DNA of 64,000 nucleotides from Thermodesulfobacteriota bacterium (GCA_040753795.1 JBFMDX010000003.1:62001-126000); one strand, 5' to 3'; shown: positions 17,716 through 26,866, numbered from the stretch's first letter. Notes: generated by a model not told the origin, from the letters alone. A program made the numbers and translations.

Positions 17716-19047
17716 ATGAACGAATCCCACGATTACGACTGCTTGATTATCGGAGGTGGATTAGCCGGCCTGACCTGCGGGCTGGCCTGCCTGGAGGCGG
17801 GGCTGTCCTGCGCCGTGGTCTCGTCCGGCATGAGCGCCCTCCATTTTTCTTCCGGTTCCATCGACCTGCTGGGATATAACGCCGACCGGACCCTGGCGAC
17901 ATCGCCGGTGGACGCCCTGCCCGGATTCATCGAAAAAAATCCCGACCATCCCTATGCCCGTTGCGGGGCCGAAACCATCATGGAGGCCATGGCCTTTTTC
18001 GGCCGCGAACTCGAGGCGCAGAGCGCGCCTATGTATGCCAACGGCCGGGAAAACCATTTTCACATCACCGCCATGGGCACGCTCAAGCCCACCTTTCTCT
18101 CCCCGGCCAGCGTCTTTACCCGGGAAATCAGGGCGGCCTTTGAAAAGCGGCCGGCCATCGCCATTCTGGACGTCAAGGGGTTCCGGGATTTTCATCCCGG
18201 CCTGGCCGCCGCCAATCTGCGCAAGAACAAACTCTTTGCCGACTGCCCGATAACCTGCGGCGAGATCGAGCTGCCCGGCCAGACGCCGGCGGCCGGCGGC
18301 GCCAGGGACATGCGCTCCGTGGACGTGGCCCGGATCCTGGACGCCACCACCAACCTCGAGGCCGTGGCCGGGGCCATCACCGCCGCCGCGGGCCGGGCCG
18401 ATATCGTCGCCCTGCCGGCTTTTCTGGGGTTGAACCGTTATCAGGAAATTCTGGCCGGACTGCGCCGGGCCACCGGCCGCCTGATTTACGAAATCCCCAC
18501 CCTGCCGCCGTCGATCCTGGGCATGCGGCTGGACCAGGCGCTCAAGTCCCGGTTCGCCGCCCTGGGCGGAGTCTTCATCGCCCGGGACACCGTCGACGCC
18601 GGCCGGATCGAAGACAACCAGGTCATTTCCGTTCATACCACCGGCCAGAAAGATGACATCCGGGCCGCCTGCTATGTACTGGCCTCGGGCAGTTTCTTTT
18701 CCAAGGGACTGGTCAGCCGCTATGACCGCATGTTCGAGCCGGTCTTCGACTGCCGGCTGGACACCCCGCCGGACGGCCGGTCCCTGTCCGGGGCCGCCTT
18801 TCTGTCTCCGGAAAGCCACGCCTTTATCCGGGCCGGCGTGATCACCGACGGACAGTTGAACCCGCAGACGGCCGACGGCCGGACCATCGCCAACCTGTTC
18901 TGCGCCGGCGCCGTTCTGGCCGGTTACAACCCGGTCATCGAAGGATGCGGCGGCGGTGTGGCCATTGCCACCGGATACGCGGCCGCTAAAGCGATCCGTG
19001 CCCGTCTTCATCCGCCACAACCGACCGCCACGGCAGGGCCCCAATGA
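17716..19047 (+). CDS. glpB: Anaerobic glycerol-3-phosphate dehydrogenase subunit B (GlpB)
   Basis: 443 aa. GlpB is the FMN/flavin subunit of GlpABC. Seen: LIIGGGLAGLTCGL near residue 11, the ALHFSSGSIDLLG signature near 37, PTLPPSILGMRL near 260, VLASGSFFSKGL near 315, and IEGCGGGVAIATGYAA near the C terminus, all matching GlpB along its length. A TTG at 17707 would add three residues; the ATG at 17716 is chosen, though neither has a clear ribosome site because the gap is filled by repeats. The stop overlaps the glpC start by 4 bp. Confidence 0.93.
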   Translation: MNESHDYDCLIIGGGLAGLTCGLACLEAGLSCAVVSSGMSALHFSSGSIDLLGYNADRTLATSPVDALPGFIEKNPDHPYARCGAETIMEAMAFFGRELEAQSAPMYANGRENHFHITAMGTLKPTFLSPASVFTREIRAAFEKRPAIAILDVKGFRDFHPGLAAANLRKNKLFADCPITCGEIELPGQTPAAGGARDMRSVDVARILDATTNLEAVAGAITAAAGRADIVALPAFLGLNRYQEILAGLRRATGRLIYEIPTLPPSILGMRLDQALKSRFAALGGVFIARDTVDAGRIEDNQVISVHTTGQKDDIRAACYVLASGSFFSKGLVSRYDRMFEPVFDCRLDTPPDGRSLSGAAFLSPESHAFIRAGVITDGQLNPQTADGRTIANLFCAGAVLAGYNPVIEGCGGGVAIATGYAAAKAIRARLHPPQPTATAGPQ

Positions 19048-20246
19048 TCGATCTTGAAAATACCAGTTTCGACTGCTGCATCAAGTGCACCATCTGCACG
19101 GCCTACTGCCCGGTGGCCAGGGCCACGGACCTCTATCCCGGCCCCAAGTACTCGGGCCCGGACGCCGAACGGCTGCGCATCAAGTCGCCCCTGCTGGCCG
19201 ACCACTCCCTGTCCTTCTGCAACAACTGCAAGCGCTGCGAAACCGTCTGCCCGTCGGGCGTGCGGATAACGGATTTTATTTACAAGGCCAAGGGCAGCCG
19301 CCTGAAAAAAAGCCACCGCTTAAGAGATTTCGTGCTGACCCGCACGGATATCTCCGGCCGGCTCTCCGCCGGGTTCTCCTGGCTGGTCAATCCCCTCATG
19401 AAGCTGTCCGTGACCCGGTTCTTTTTAAGCGCTTTTTTGGCCATTTCCCGGGACGCGGTCATGCCCGCCTTTGACCGGGGGACGTTCGTGTCCGGGTTTC
19501 GCAACCAGGCCAAGGCACAGGAGGGATTTCCCCGGAAAGTGGCCTATTTCCATGGCTGTTACGTCAATTATTATGACCACGCCCTGGGCAATGACGTCAT
19601 CCTGGTGCTAAACGCCATGGGCATAGGCGTTACGGCCCCGCGCCAGAAATGCTGCGGCGTGCCGCTAATCGCCGCCGGCAACTTTAAGGCCGTCAGAAAA
19701 AACGCGGCCTTCAACATCGCCAGCCTGGGGGCGGCGGTGGCCGATTCGGACATGAAAATCGTTTTTTCGTCTTCGTCCTGCGCCCTGACGGTGACACAGG
19801 ACTACCCCCATCTGCTGGCCATGGACACCTCGGCCATCGACGACCGGCTGGAACTGCTCACCCGTTTCCTTCACCGGGAGTTCGCCGCCGGCAACAAACC
19901 GGCCATGGGGTCGCTCAACCTGACCGCCGCCTACCATTCCCCCTGCCACCTGGACCGCACCGGCGGCGTCCGGCACACCATCGCGGTATTGCAGTCCATC
20001 CCCGGCCTGCGGCTGATCCTGCTTCATTCGGAATGCTGCGGCATCGCCGGCACCTACGGATTTAAAAAAGAGTTTCACGCGATCGCCCAAGATATCGGCC
20101 ACCGGCTCTTTGACCAGATCGAGCAGGCCAACCCGGACATCGTCATCACCGACTGCGAAACCTGCAAATGGCAGATCGAGGCCAACACCAGGTTCCCGGT
20201 GCGGCATCCGGTATCGGTCCTGGCCGAGGCGGTAAAGAAGTTTTAA
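19044..20246 (+). CDS. glpC: Anaerobic glycerol-3-phosphate dehydrogenase iron-sulfur subunit (GlpC)
   Basis: 400 aa. It has two [4Fe-4S] motifs, C12-x2-C15-x2-C18-x3-C22-P and C59-x2-C62-x2-C65-x3-C69-P. Two CCG domains follow: HGCYVNYYD...QKCCGVPL near residues 175-215 and HSPCHLDRTG...SECCGIAG near 305-340. This is the membrane-anchoring electron-transfer subunit that links GlpAB to menaquinone. It overlaps glpB by 4 bp. The stop codon lies inside a TTAAGTG-type repeat array. Confidence 0.94.
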   Translation: MIDLENTSFDCCIKCTICTAYCPVARATDLYPGPKYSGPDAERLRIKSPLLADHSLSFCNNCKRCETVCPSGVRITDFIYKAKGSRLKKSHRLRDFVLTRTDISGRLSAGFSWLVNPLMKLSVTRFFLSAFLAISRDAVMPAFDRGTFVSGFRNQAKAQEGFPRKVAYFHGCYVNYYDHALGNDVILVLNAMGIGVTAPRQKCCGVPLIAAGNFKAVRKNAAFNIASLGAAVADSDMKIVFSSSSCALTVTQDYPHLLAMDTSAIDDRLELLTRFLHREFAAGNKPAMGSLNLTAAYHSPCHLDRTGGVRHTIAVLQSIPGLRLILLHSECCGIAGTYGFKKEFHAIAQDIGHRLFDQIEQANPDIVITDCETCKWQIEANTRFPVRHPVSVLAEAVKKF

Positions 20247-20316
20247 GTGGTTAAGTTTTAAGTGTTAAGTGATTAAGTATTAAGTGTTAAGGTGATCAGG
20301 TGGTTAAGGGGTAGAA
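20241..20316 (+). repeat. Degenerate TTAAGTG array after glpC
   Basis: Units of TTTTAAGTGG, TTAAGTG, TTAAGTAT and TTAAGG run from inside the glpC stop codon for about 75 bp and decay toward 20316. Only the stop-proximal orientation is present here; no complementary half follows. Confidence 0.87.
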
Positions 20317-20407
20317 GGAATTGGGGGGGCCGGTTTTACTTTTATATTGCCCTGTGATATTTAAGGACTCCGTTGTTAAAAGCAATCCGTGAACGAAAAC
20401 AAACGCC

Positions 20408-20596
20408 ATGTATAAGATACTGACCAACCGCATAAAATTCGATTTTGAAATCGGTTATTTTATCAAAAGCCCCTGCAGGGACTGTGACAGGAGAAAAGAG
20501 TTTCCGCGCTGTTTTGAAGAGTGCCTGACGCTGGACAAGGTCCGAACCGTGCTGGCGGAAAGCCTCTCCTGCTATAATCCCCGCTCCTCCGTATAA
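20408..20596 (+). CDS. Small Cys-rich protein, unknown function
   Basis: 62 aa, not recognised. It has five cysteines: CRDC at about residues 23-26, a CFEEC pair at about 38-42, and one near the C terminus. The first four could make a small zinc- or metal-binding fold. There is no signal peptide or membrane segment. The gene precedes the Mla operon by 21 bp on the same strand and may be its first gene. The ribosome-binding site is weak. The coding call rests on ORF position and the cysteine pattern only. Confidence 0.5.
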   Translation: MYKILTNRIKFDFEIGYFIKSPCRDCDRRKEFPRCFEECLTLDKVRTVLAESLSCYNPRSSV

Positions 20597-20617
20597 AAAA
20601 AATGGAAGAGCCGGAAC

Positions 20618-21769
20618 ATGCCGGACGAAACCGCCCGCGAATCCGTTACCGTGCAGACCGCAGAGCAGGCGGACGGCACGGCTATCATCCGGCTTTCCGG
20701 CGTCCTGGACATCGAGGCCTGTTCAAGCCTGCTATCGCGACTGACCGCCGTCATTGAAAGGCACAAGGCCGGTGCGGTGGCCCTTGATCTGGCCGACATC
20801 GTTCAGGTCGATGATTACGGCGTTTTTTTCCTCCGTGAGATTAAACGAATCGCCGTCAGTAATCACGCTGACCTTTTTATGACCAACATCCCGGACGCGG
20901 TCAGAAAAAGCATCGAAATATTCAGCCGGCCGGAAAAAACAAGGCAGCCGACCGGTTCCGCCCACAGGCTCAACCCTGCCCTGCTGGTCTCGGACGTGGG
21001 CGGCACGACCCTGGCGGGAATCAACAGGGTTGAGGCCTCCCTGACATTCCTGGGCGCCGCGGCCATCGCCGTTGTCAGCTCCCTGACCCGGCCCCGGACT
21101 ATCCGCCTGGGCGACACCATTTCCCTGATCCAGAAAAACGGCGTCAACGGAATCCCCATCACCGCCCTGATCAGCTTTATCACCGGCCTGATCATCGCCT
21201 TTGTCGCGTCCGTAAAGCTGGAACAGTTCGGCGGTCATATTTTCATCCCTTCGCTGATCACCTTTGCCATGGTGGCTGAAATCGGGCCCATCATGACCGC
21301 CATCATCGTTGCCGGGCGGACCGGTTCGGCCTACGCCGCCGAAATCGGGACCATGAAGATCTCCGAGGAAATCGACGCCCTGACCAGCATGGGCTTCGAC
21401 CCGGTCCTCTTCCTGGTAGTGCCCCGGATGATCGCCCTTTTCCTGTCCCTGCCGATTTTAGCCATGTTCTCGGTCATCGCCGCCCTTCTGGGCGGCCTGA
21501 CCGTGTGCGTCACCCTGCTCAATCTCATGCCGGGGCCCTATTTTCAGGGAGTAACTGACGCGCTGTTCCTGGAAGACATTGTCTGGGGGTTGTCCAAAAG
21601 CGCCGTCTTCGCCGTCCTCATTACCCTGATCGGATGCCTGCGGGGATTCCAGGTCAGGGGCGGGGCTTCGGCGGTGGGCAACGCGGCCACCTCGGCGGTG
21701 GTCAGCGGCATCTTTTTGATCATTTTTTCCGACTCCATTGCCGCCGTTATCCGGATTTACTGGGGGTAA
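20618..21769 (+). CDS. mlaE: STAS-MlaE fusion, phospholipid ABC transporter permease
   Basis: 383 aa. Residues 10-105 form a STAS domain (LSGVLDIEA, LDLADIVQVDDYG), equivalent to MlaB. Residues 125-383 form the MlaE permease with about five membrane segments and the family signature EIGPIMTAIIVAGRTGSAYAAEIGTM around residue 227. E. coli has MlaB and MlaE as separate proteins; here they are one chain. The complex moves phospholipids between the inner and outer membrane. MlaF starts two bases after the stop. Confidence 0.92.
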   Translation: MPDETARESVTVQTAEQADGTAIIRLSGVLDIEACSSLLSRLTAVIERHKAGAVALDLADIVQVDDYGVFFLREIKRIAVSNHADLFMTNIPDAVRKSIEIFSRPEKTRQPTGSAHRLNPALLVSDVGGTTLAGINRVEASLTFLGAAAIAVVSSLTRPRTIRLGDTISLIQKNGVNGIPITALISFITGLIIAFVASVKLEQFGGHIFIPSLITFAMVAEIGPIMTAIIVAGRTGSAYAAEIGTMKISEEIDALTSMGFDPVLFLVVPRMIALFLSLPILAMFSVIAALLGGLTVCVTLLNLMPGPYFQGVTDALFLEDIVWGLSKSAVFAVLITLIGCLRGFQVRGGASAVGNAATSAVVSGIFLIIFSDSIAAVIRIYWG

Positions 21770-21771
21770 AC

Positions 21772-22563
21772 ATGACACCGGAAAAAGTGATCGAGGTGAT
21801 GAACGTCGGCAAACGATACCGGGATCATATCGTTTTAGACAACGTCAACTTTGCGGTCTTCCGCGGAGAAATCGTCGCCATCCTGGGCTCCAGCGGATGC
21901 GGTAAAAGCACCCTGATGCGGATCATGGCCGGACTGGAAAGCCCCACTTCCGGTCAGGTTCTGGTTGACGGCATGGAACCCGGCTCGCGCAATATCATCC
22001 GGAAAGCGGGCATTCTCTTTCAGAACAACGCCCTCTTCGGATCCATGACCATCGGCGAGAATATCGCCCTGCCGGTTTCGGAATACACCCGCCTGGGAAA
22101 AAAGACCGTCCGGAAAATCGTGGAAATGAAACTGGCCATGGTAGGCCTGGCCGATTTTCAGGATTACCTGCCGTCTGAAATCAGCGGCGGCATGAAAAAG
22201 AAAGCAGCCCTGGCCCGGGCCCTGGCGCTCAACCCGCCCACCCTGTTCCTGGACGAACCCACTTCCGGCCTGGACCCGATCAGTTCCGCGGAAATCGACG
22301 AACTGATCCTTCACATCAACCGGACCGCCGGCACCACCATGGTGGTGGTGACTCATGAACTGGACAGCGTTTTTAAGATCGCGCCCCGGGTCATCATGCT
22401 GGATAAGGTCCGCAGAGGGATCATCGATGAGGGAGATCCGGAGTTTCTGAAACACAACAGCCCCCATCCCTTTGTCCGTCAGTTCTTCAACCGCCAGCCG
22501 CGGTCCGAAGACATTCCGGCGCCGGCCATCCCGGCATTGACCGGACCGGATGAGTTCCGGTAA
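21772..22563 (+). CDS. mlaF: Phospholipid transport ATPase MlaF
   Basis: 263 aa from the ATG two bases after mlaE. An ABC ATPase with Walker A GSSGCGKST near residue 39, Q-loop FQNNALF near 82, signature ISGGMKKKAALARAL near 138, Walker B LFLDEPTSGLDP near 158, and the switch histidine in VVTHE near 193. The ISGGM signature is characteristic of Mla-type ATPases. It powers the permease encoded just upstream. The C-terminal ~25 residues (NRQPRSEDIPAPAIP) are a flexible tail. Confidence 0.93.
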   Translation: MTPEKVIEVMNVGKRYRDHIVLDNVNFAVFRGEIVAILGSSGCGKSTLMRIMAGLESPTSGQVLVDGMEPGSRNIIRKAGILFQNNALFGSMTIGENIALPVSEYTRLGKKTVRKIVEMKLAMVGLADFQDYLPSEISGGMKKKAALARALALNPPTLFLDEPTSGLDPISSAEIDELILHINRTAGTTMVVVTHELDSVFKIAPRVIMLDKVRRGIIDEGDPEFLKHNSPHPFVRQFFNRQPRSEDIPAPAIPALTGPDEFR

Positions 22564-22598
22564 TATAGGCAGAAATCAAGAAAGGATGAAACGGTCAC

Positions 22599-23585
22599 AT
22601 GGCCGCGCTGAAAACCAACTTTGTCGTCGGCGTCTTCATGATTACCGGCATCGTCATCGCCACGGCCGTCATCATCTTTGTCGGCGCTTCCACCTACCTG
22701 CGGCCGGGAAAACTGTATTCGACTTTTTACAATGAATCCATCCAGGGGCTGAGCAAGGATTCGCCGGTCAAATACCGCGGGGTATCCATCGGCCAGGTTC
22801 ACGACATCCGCATCGCAACGGGCACCCAGCTGGTGGAGGTGCTGCTGCGCATCGAGTCGGAATGGACACCGGACGAGTCCATCGTCGCCCAGCTCAAATC
22901 CATCGGCATTACCGGCATCATGTACGTGGAGCTGGATGTCCGGCAGGCCGGGGAAAACGTCCTCTATCCCGCCCCGGACTATAAAACGGAATACCCGGTG
23001 ATCCCGACCAAGTCGTCGGATATCGAACAACTGCTGACCGGCATCAAAGAGCTGGTACAGCAAGTCAAGGGGACGGATCTCCAGGGCGTCTCCGTGAAGA
23101 TGAGGGACACCATCAACACCATCGATCAGACCATCGCGGACGCCCAGATCAGGAGACTGTCCGAGGGGCTGGACACCGCCATCGTCCAGGCCAATAAGAT
23201 CCTGACCGACCCGAGACTCCAGCGGATCATCGCCTCGGCGGAGAGCGCCGGTGTGCAGCTGGACCGGTTTTCCGGGCAGGCCGACGCCGTCACCGCCCGG
23301 ATCGAAAAACTGATCGCGGAAAACGAATCCGACCTTACGCTGACGATTCAGGAACTCCGGAGTACCATGGAACAGGCCCGCCTGCTCATGGAAAACGGCT
23401 CCAGGACCATGAACAAGGCCGGGGAAAGCATCGCCCGCGTCGAGGACAACCTGGTGCGGACCATCAACCATCTGGAGTCTGTCAGCCAGAGTCTGAAAAC
23501 ACTGACCGACCGGAGCGCCAGCCAGCCGTCCCTGCTGTTCTTTGCCGCGCCCCTGCCGGAAAAGGAGATTGAATCCGATGACTGA
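22599..23585 (+). CDS. mlaD: MCE-domain substrate-binding protein MlaD
   Basis: 328 aa. One N-terminal membrane anchor (residues 8-30) is followed by an MCE domain (residues about 38-115, GLSKDSPVKYRGVSIGQV). The rest is a long helical region (about 140-300) with heptad-like spacing. It sits in the periplasm and binds lipids for MlaFE. It is longer than E. coli MlaD (about 183 aa), as is common in Desulfobacterota, where the helical tail may bridge the periplasm. It overlaps the next gene by 8 bp. Confidence 0.9.
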   Translation: MAALKTNFVVGVFMITGIVIATAVIIFVGASTYLRPGKLYSTFYNESIQGLSKDSPVKYRGVSIGQVHDIRIATGTQLVEVLLRIESEWTPDESIVAQLKSIGITGIMYVELDVRQAGENVLYPAPDYKTEYPVIPTKSSDIEQLLTGIKELVQQVKGTDLQGVSVKMRDTINTIDQTIADAQIRRLSEGLDTAIVQANKILTDPRLQRIIASAESAGVQLDRFSGQADAVTARIEKLIAENESDLTLTIQELRSTMEQARLLMENGSRTMNKAGESIARVEDNLVRTINHLESVSQSLKTLTDRSASQPSLLFFAAPLPEKEIESDD

Positions 23586-24243
23586 AACCGGAAATCGCCG
23601 CATAAAAACGGGCTGGACACTTCTCCTGCTGCTGGTAATGGGGCTTTTCTGCGGCTGCGTCAATCTCTCGGAACTGACCCAGACCGGCGTGGAGATGACT
23701 TACTACACCCTTGAATATGAACCAACGGCGGCGGCGGCCGATAAGATCGACCGCGTTTTGAAAGTAAACCGCTTTACGGCCGCGCCGCTGTTCGCCTCAA
23801 AGAAAATTGTATACAAGCAAAAGGATTTCCAGACCGGGGAGTATCTTTATCACCAGTGGCATGTGGCCCCGACCGAGAGCATCGCCTCCCTGCTGGCCCG
23901 GGATATGAGTCAATCCGGCCTTTTCGCGGTGGTTCTGGATCCCGCCGCCGCAACCCCGGCGGCTTTTTCCGTGAGCGGCAATCTGGAGGTGTGCCTGGAG
24001 GACAATACCCGCCGGCCGTGGGAAGCCGTGCTGTCCCTGGGAATCCTGCTGACGGATGAAACCGAACCGGATATCAGCAAACGAGTCCTGATGCAGAAGG
24101 TGTATACGGCCACCGAACCCTGCGCCCGCAAAAATCCGCGCGCCACGGCCGAGGCCATGAGCCGTGCCCTGCAAAAAATATCCATGGAAATCGTGCGGGA
24201 TGTTTATGGTGCGATTAAAGAGCGGACGCGACGGAGCGACTGA
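23578..24243 (+). CDS. Transport-associated outer-membrane lipoprotein (PqiC/ABC auxiliary type)
   Basis: 221 aa. A lipoprotein signal peptide (LLLLLVMGLFCGC) puts the lipid-bearing Cys at about residue 27. The mature part has a pattern like ABC-type transport auxiliary lipoproteins: YYTLEYEP near the start, LKVNRFTAAPLF, a repeated Y...W.VAP segment, and a C-terminal ARALQKI-type helix. These lipoproteins accompany MCE transporters at the outer membrane. The start ATG overlaps the mlaD stop region by 8 bp, so it is coupled to the operon. An upstream in-frame ATG lies inside mlaD and is rejected. Confidence 0.8.
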   Translation: MTETGNRRIKTGWTLLLLLVMGLFCGCVNLSELTQTGVEMTYYTLEYEPTAAAADKIDRVLKVNRFTAAPLFASKKIVYKQKDFQTGEYLYHQWHVAPTESIASLLARDMSQSGLFAVVLDPAAATPAAFSVSGNLEVCLEDNTRRPWEAVLSLGILLTDETEPDISKRVLMQKVYTATEPCARKNPRATAEAMSRALQKISMEIVRDVYGAIKERTRRSD

Positions 24244-24591
24244 TGAAGGTCCAAGGTTTAAGGTTCAAGGTGTAGGGTATTAGATTTAAAAGGGGAAGGG
24301 TTGAAGCAAAGAAGGGGTGGCGTTCGTAATCGGCATCGGCTGTCCTGCCGGGCAGGAGCATTTTTCCATCCGGCTGGACATTTTCCTTGAACCTTTGAAG
24401 AATTGTTGTTATAATTAATTTAAAATACTGATAAAAATTTATCACAACAATTTGGCATACCCTTTGCTCCGTTACAACAATAAGGATTTTTAAATATTCC
24501 TGTTATTCCTTTAAACTCTTTCGTGCAATAAAGCGTTATAATAAAAAAATGACCATAGCAACCTCCTATCCTTTCCGGCATGAGGAAAAAC
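24244..24591. other. Gene-free interval with degenerate repeats and a promoter
   Basis: The first 60 bp after the lipoprotein stop are degenerate GGTTTAAGG-like units. The middle is AT-rich and contains a sigma70-like promoter. An AATTGTTGT/ACAACAATT inverted repeat lies at about 24400-24452. No open frame here looks like a gene. Confidence 0.7.
24387..24415 (+). promoter_or_regulatory. Sigma70-like promoter
   Basis: TTGAAC at 24387-24392 and a perfect TATAAT at 24410-24415, separated by 17 bp. It lies about 175 bp upstream of the AMIN-domain gene, which it probably transcribes. Confidence 0.65.
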
Positions 24592-26085
24592 ATGGCAACG
24601 AAAAATAACCCCGATAAAGGTGCCCGTCCCAAAAAGAAAGCGGACGATTCTTCCGATGAGTTAAGCGCCATAATGGCCATTGACGACGAGGATCTGGAAA
24701 TCCTTCAAATGACCGAACGAACGCTTACCGGCCCATCAACTGATGAAGAAGAAACCATTGCAATAAACGACAAACCCAACAAGAAAAAAAGCGGGAACGA
24801 AACCGCCAAGACCGCTGACCTTCCCTACGACTTTGATGATTTAGCTGAAGACACAGAGGAAGTGGAAGTTGTCCCGGAAGAGGTGAAGGCGGACGAAGAA
24901 GGGGATGAAGATAGCGAGGAAGTACTTGAACTTGAGGCGGATGAACCGGAAATAGAAATAGAAGAAGAAGCGCCCCCGCCGGTCCAGAAAACAACCAGGG
25001 CCGTGCCGGCTCCCAAGGCGGAGAAAACCGCGCCGAGCGCCAAAGCAGCCAAGCCGGCGGCACCGAAAGCTGCTCCGGCCGCGGCCGCTCAAAAAGCCGC
25101 CAAACCAGCCCCGGCGCCAAAAACATCCAAGCCTGCTCCAGCGCCTAAAGCCGCTCCGGTCACAAAAGCCGCTAAAGCCGCTCCGGCCGCAACAGAAGAT
25201 GCCGACGCCGCTATCCCTCAAAAAAGCAAGGGGATAGCGGGTTTAAAAAACTTATCCTATAAAACCCTTTTATTGATTCTCGTACCGGTTGTCGTAACGG
25301 CTATTATACTCATCCTGGTTCTCCACCGGCAGCCCGATGAATTTCAAATGATATCTTCGGCCTATACCGGTCAACCCGCAACGACACCGGCCCCTGTCCC
25401 AGAATCCGCATCGCAGACGAAGCCCGCCCCCCCACCGGCCGGTCCCGGGGCGACATCTCAGCCGCAGACCGCCAGGCCTGCCATCCAACCCGGGGCAGTA
25501 CCCCAGCCTCAGGATAGACCCGCCGTCCAAAGCACTCCGGTTATCGCGCCCGCGGCGCCGAAAGCGCCCGTCGTTAATGACGCGGCACAGGATAGGCCGG
25601 CGACTCCGGTGCCACAGCCGCCTCAGGTAAAACCGCAACCGGCCACGGCGGCTGCGCCACAAACGGTTCAGGCCATGCCTCCGGCCACGGCCCAAGCGAC
25701 TCAACCGCAACAACCTGCTACTGTCGCAACGGCACAAGCACCTAAGCCCGCTTCCGTCCCGGACAAGAACGCCGTGCGTACCCTGAAGGGCGTTGATTTT
25801 ACGGAATCCGCCGGAACGGTTCAGATGAAAATTTTGATCGATAACCCCGCGGTGGAGTACAAGTGTTTTGCCCTCTCCGGCCCCACCCGGGTGGTTGTCG
25901 ATCTGATGGGCAAATGGAACAAACCGCCGTTTGAGGACAAAAACGTCAGCACCAGCCGGGTCAGCCGTATCCGGGTCGGAAAGTATGACGATAAGGTGCG
26001 GATTGTGGCCGATATCAGCGGCGGCGGCGTTTCCTCTCCGACCGTTACCGCGGGGCCGGACGGGCTGGTTGTGAGCATACCCTGA
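24592..26085 (+). CDS. AMIN-domain membrane protein with acidic and Pro/Ala-rich segments
   Basis: 497 aa from the ATG with GAGGA five bases upstream. Residues 1-130 are highly charged and Glu-rich. Residues about 140-205 are Ala/Pro/Lys repeats. One membrane segment (LLLILVPVVVTAIILILVL) lies near residue 225. A Pro/Gln/Ala-rich linker runs to about 390. The C-terminal ~100 residues form an AMIN-like beta domain (LKGVDFTES, TRVVVDLMGKW, VRIVADISG). AMIN domains target proteins such as AmiC and PilQ to the wall or secretin complexes. The topology suggests a cytoplasmic acidic head and a periplasmic AMIN end. The role is unknown; an envelope or pilus link is inferred. Confidence 0.8.
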   Translation: MATKNNPDKGARPKKKADDSSDELSAIMAIDDEDLEILQMTERTLTGPSTDEEETIAINDKPNKKKSGNETAKTADLPYDFDDLAEDTEEVEVVPEEVKADEEGDEDSEEVLELEADEPEIEIEEEAPPPVQKTTRAVPAPKAEKTAPSAKAAKPAAPKAAPAAAAQKAAKPAPAPKTSKPAPAPKAAPVTKAAKAAPAATEDADAAIPQKSKGIAGLKNLSYKTLLLILVPVVVTAIILILVLHRQPDEFQMISSAYTGQPATTPAPVPESASQTKPAPPPAGPGATSQPQTARPAIQPGAVPQPQDRPAVQSTPVIAPAAPKAPVVNDAAQDRPATPVPQPPQVKPQPATAAAPQTVQAMPPATAQATQPQQPATVATAQAPKPASVPDKNAVRTLKGVDFTESAGTVQMKILIDNPAVEYKCFALSGPTRVVVDLMGKWNKPPFEDKNVSTSRVSRIRVGKYDDKVRIVADISGGGVSSPTVTAGPDGLVVSIP

Positions 26086-26134
26086 AAAAAGAAGGATTCA
26101 AGAGGCCAGGGGTCGAGGGTTCAAGGGGCCTCAA

Positions 26135-26181
26135 CGCCTTCCCCGTTTATGCGTTTCATGTCCGGAAGCTCGGCCCTGTGG
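26135..26181 (-). pseudogene. Relic of a membrane methyltransferase 3' end
   Basis: On the minus strand this encodes a fragment reading AELPDMKRINGEG, close to the C terminus of the intact gene at 26895-27605 (TELPDIKRIYGKG). At DNA level, 26141-26173 matches 26927-26959 at about 30 of 33 positions. Degenerate repeats flank both copies. It appears to be a leftover of a duplicate gene or of a repeat-mediated rearrangement. Confidence 0.6.
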
Positions 26182-26250
26182 CACGAACAAAGGCGTCAGC
26201 TTCAGCCCTGTTTTTGTTTATTCCATGCGATGTGATGATCAGCCCACCGA

Positions 26251-26781
26251 TCACCATAATTCCGGGTAGCGCAATGAGGTGACGCAGGTTATTGTCGCGG
26301 GCAAGTCTTCAATCTCACATTCCTTGAGTAAGATGGCCTGCCACCCGAACGGATACTGAAGTTTGTAAGGTGCGGTAAAGTCACGGGCCGCCTCAACGCT
26401 GAAGCCGAACCTGCTGTAATATTTTGGATCACCATAGACAAAGACAACATTCACCCCCATGGCTGACAGTTGCCGCATGCCAAACTCAATCAGTTTTGAT
26501 CCAAAGCGACATTTTTGATAATCCGGGCTCACCCCGAGCGGCGCCAGAATATAACCCAGGAAACGCTCATTGTCTTCAATCATCACGGGACTGAAAGCGA
26601 TATGGCCGACAATGGCGTCATCGGTTTCAGCGACCAGGGATATGATTTGCGGCGTCGTTTTTTCGGCAAGCAGATCAACGGCAAGCTTTGCGACAAGCCC
26701 GCTCTCGCTTTCGGGAAAGGCGCGCAAATGGACCTTTTGGATATCGTCGCGATCCTGGTTTGTTGCTGTTCTGATATTCAT
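26251..26781 (-). CDS. GNAT-family N-acetyltransferase
   Basis: 176 aa. The GNAT fold is visible: an N-terminal IRTATNQDRDDIQKV segment, VGHIAFSPV near residue 58, and the acetyl-CoA segment LGVSPDYQKCRFGSKLI near 80, where Q-K-C-R-F-G takes the place of the usual Q/R-x-x-G-x-G/A. FVYGDPKYYSRFGF near 113 is typical of YhbS-like members. It should be cytoplasmic; the substrate is unknown. The gene stands alone, facing the AMIN gene's 3' end, with a REP-like palindrome just upstream. Confidence 0.85.
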   Translation of the reverse strand: MNIRTATNQDRDDIQKVHLRAFPESESGLVAKLAVDLLAEKTTPQIISLVAETDDAIVGHIAFSPVMIEDNERFLGYILAPLGVSPDYQKCRFGSKLIEFGMRQLSAMGVNVVFVYGDPKYYSRFGFSVEAARDFTAPYKLQYPFGWQAILLKECEIEDLPATITCVTSLRYPELW

Positions 26782-26805
26782 AATTATTCCTGTTAAGCGG
26801 GCCGA

Positions 26806-26830
26806 CAGGACGACCGGCGGGTCGCCCCTG
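26806..26830. repeat. REP-like palindrome (GGGCGACC family)
   Basis: CAGGACGACC, then GGCG, then GGTCGCCCCTG. It is nearly identical to the palindromes at 51640-51665 and 51699-51724. It sits between the GNAT gene and the repeat array. Confidence 0.8.
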
Positions 26831-26866
26831 ATATGTCTAAATGATTGCTTCAGGCGGGACGAATCT

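Noticed and set aside
22479-23663. 394-aa minus-strand reading frame.
   Set aside because: Shadow of mlaD on the opposite strand; no recognisable motif.
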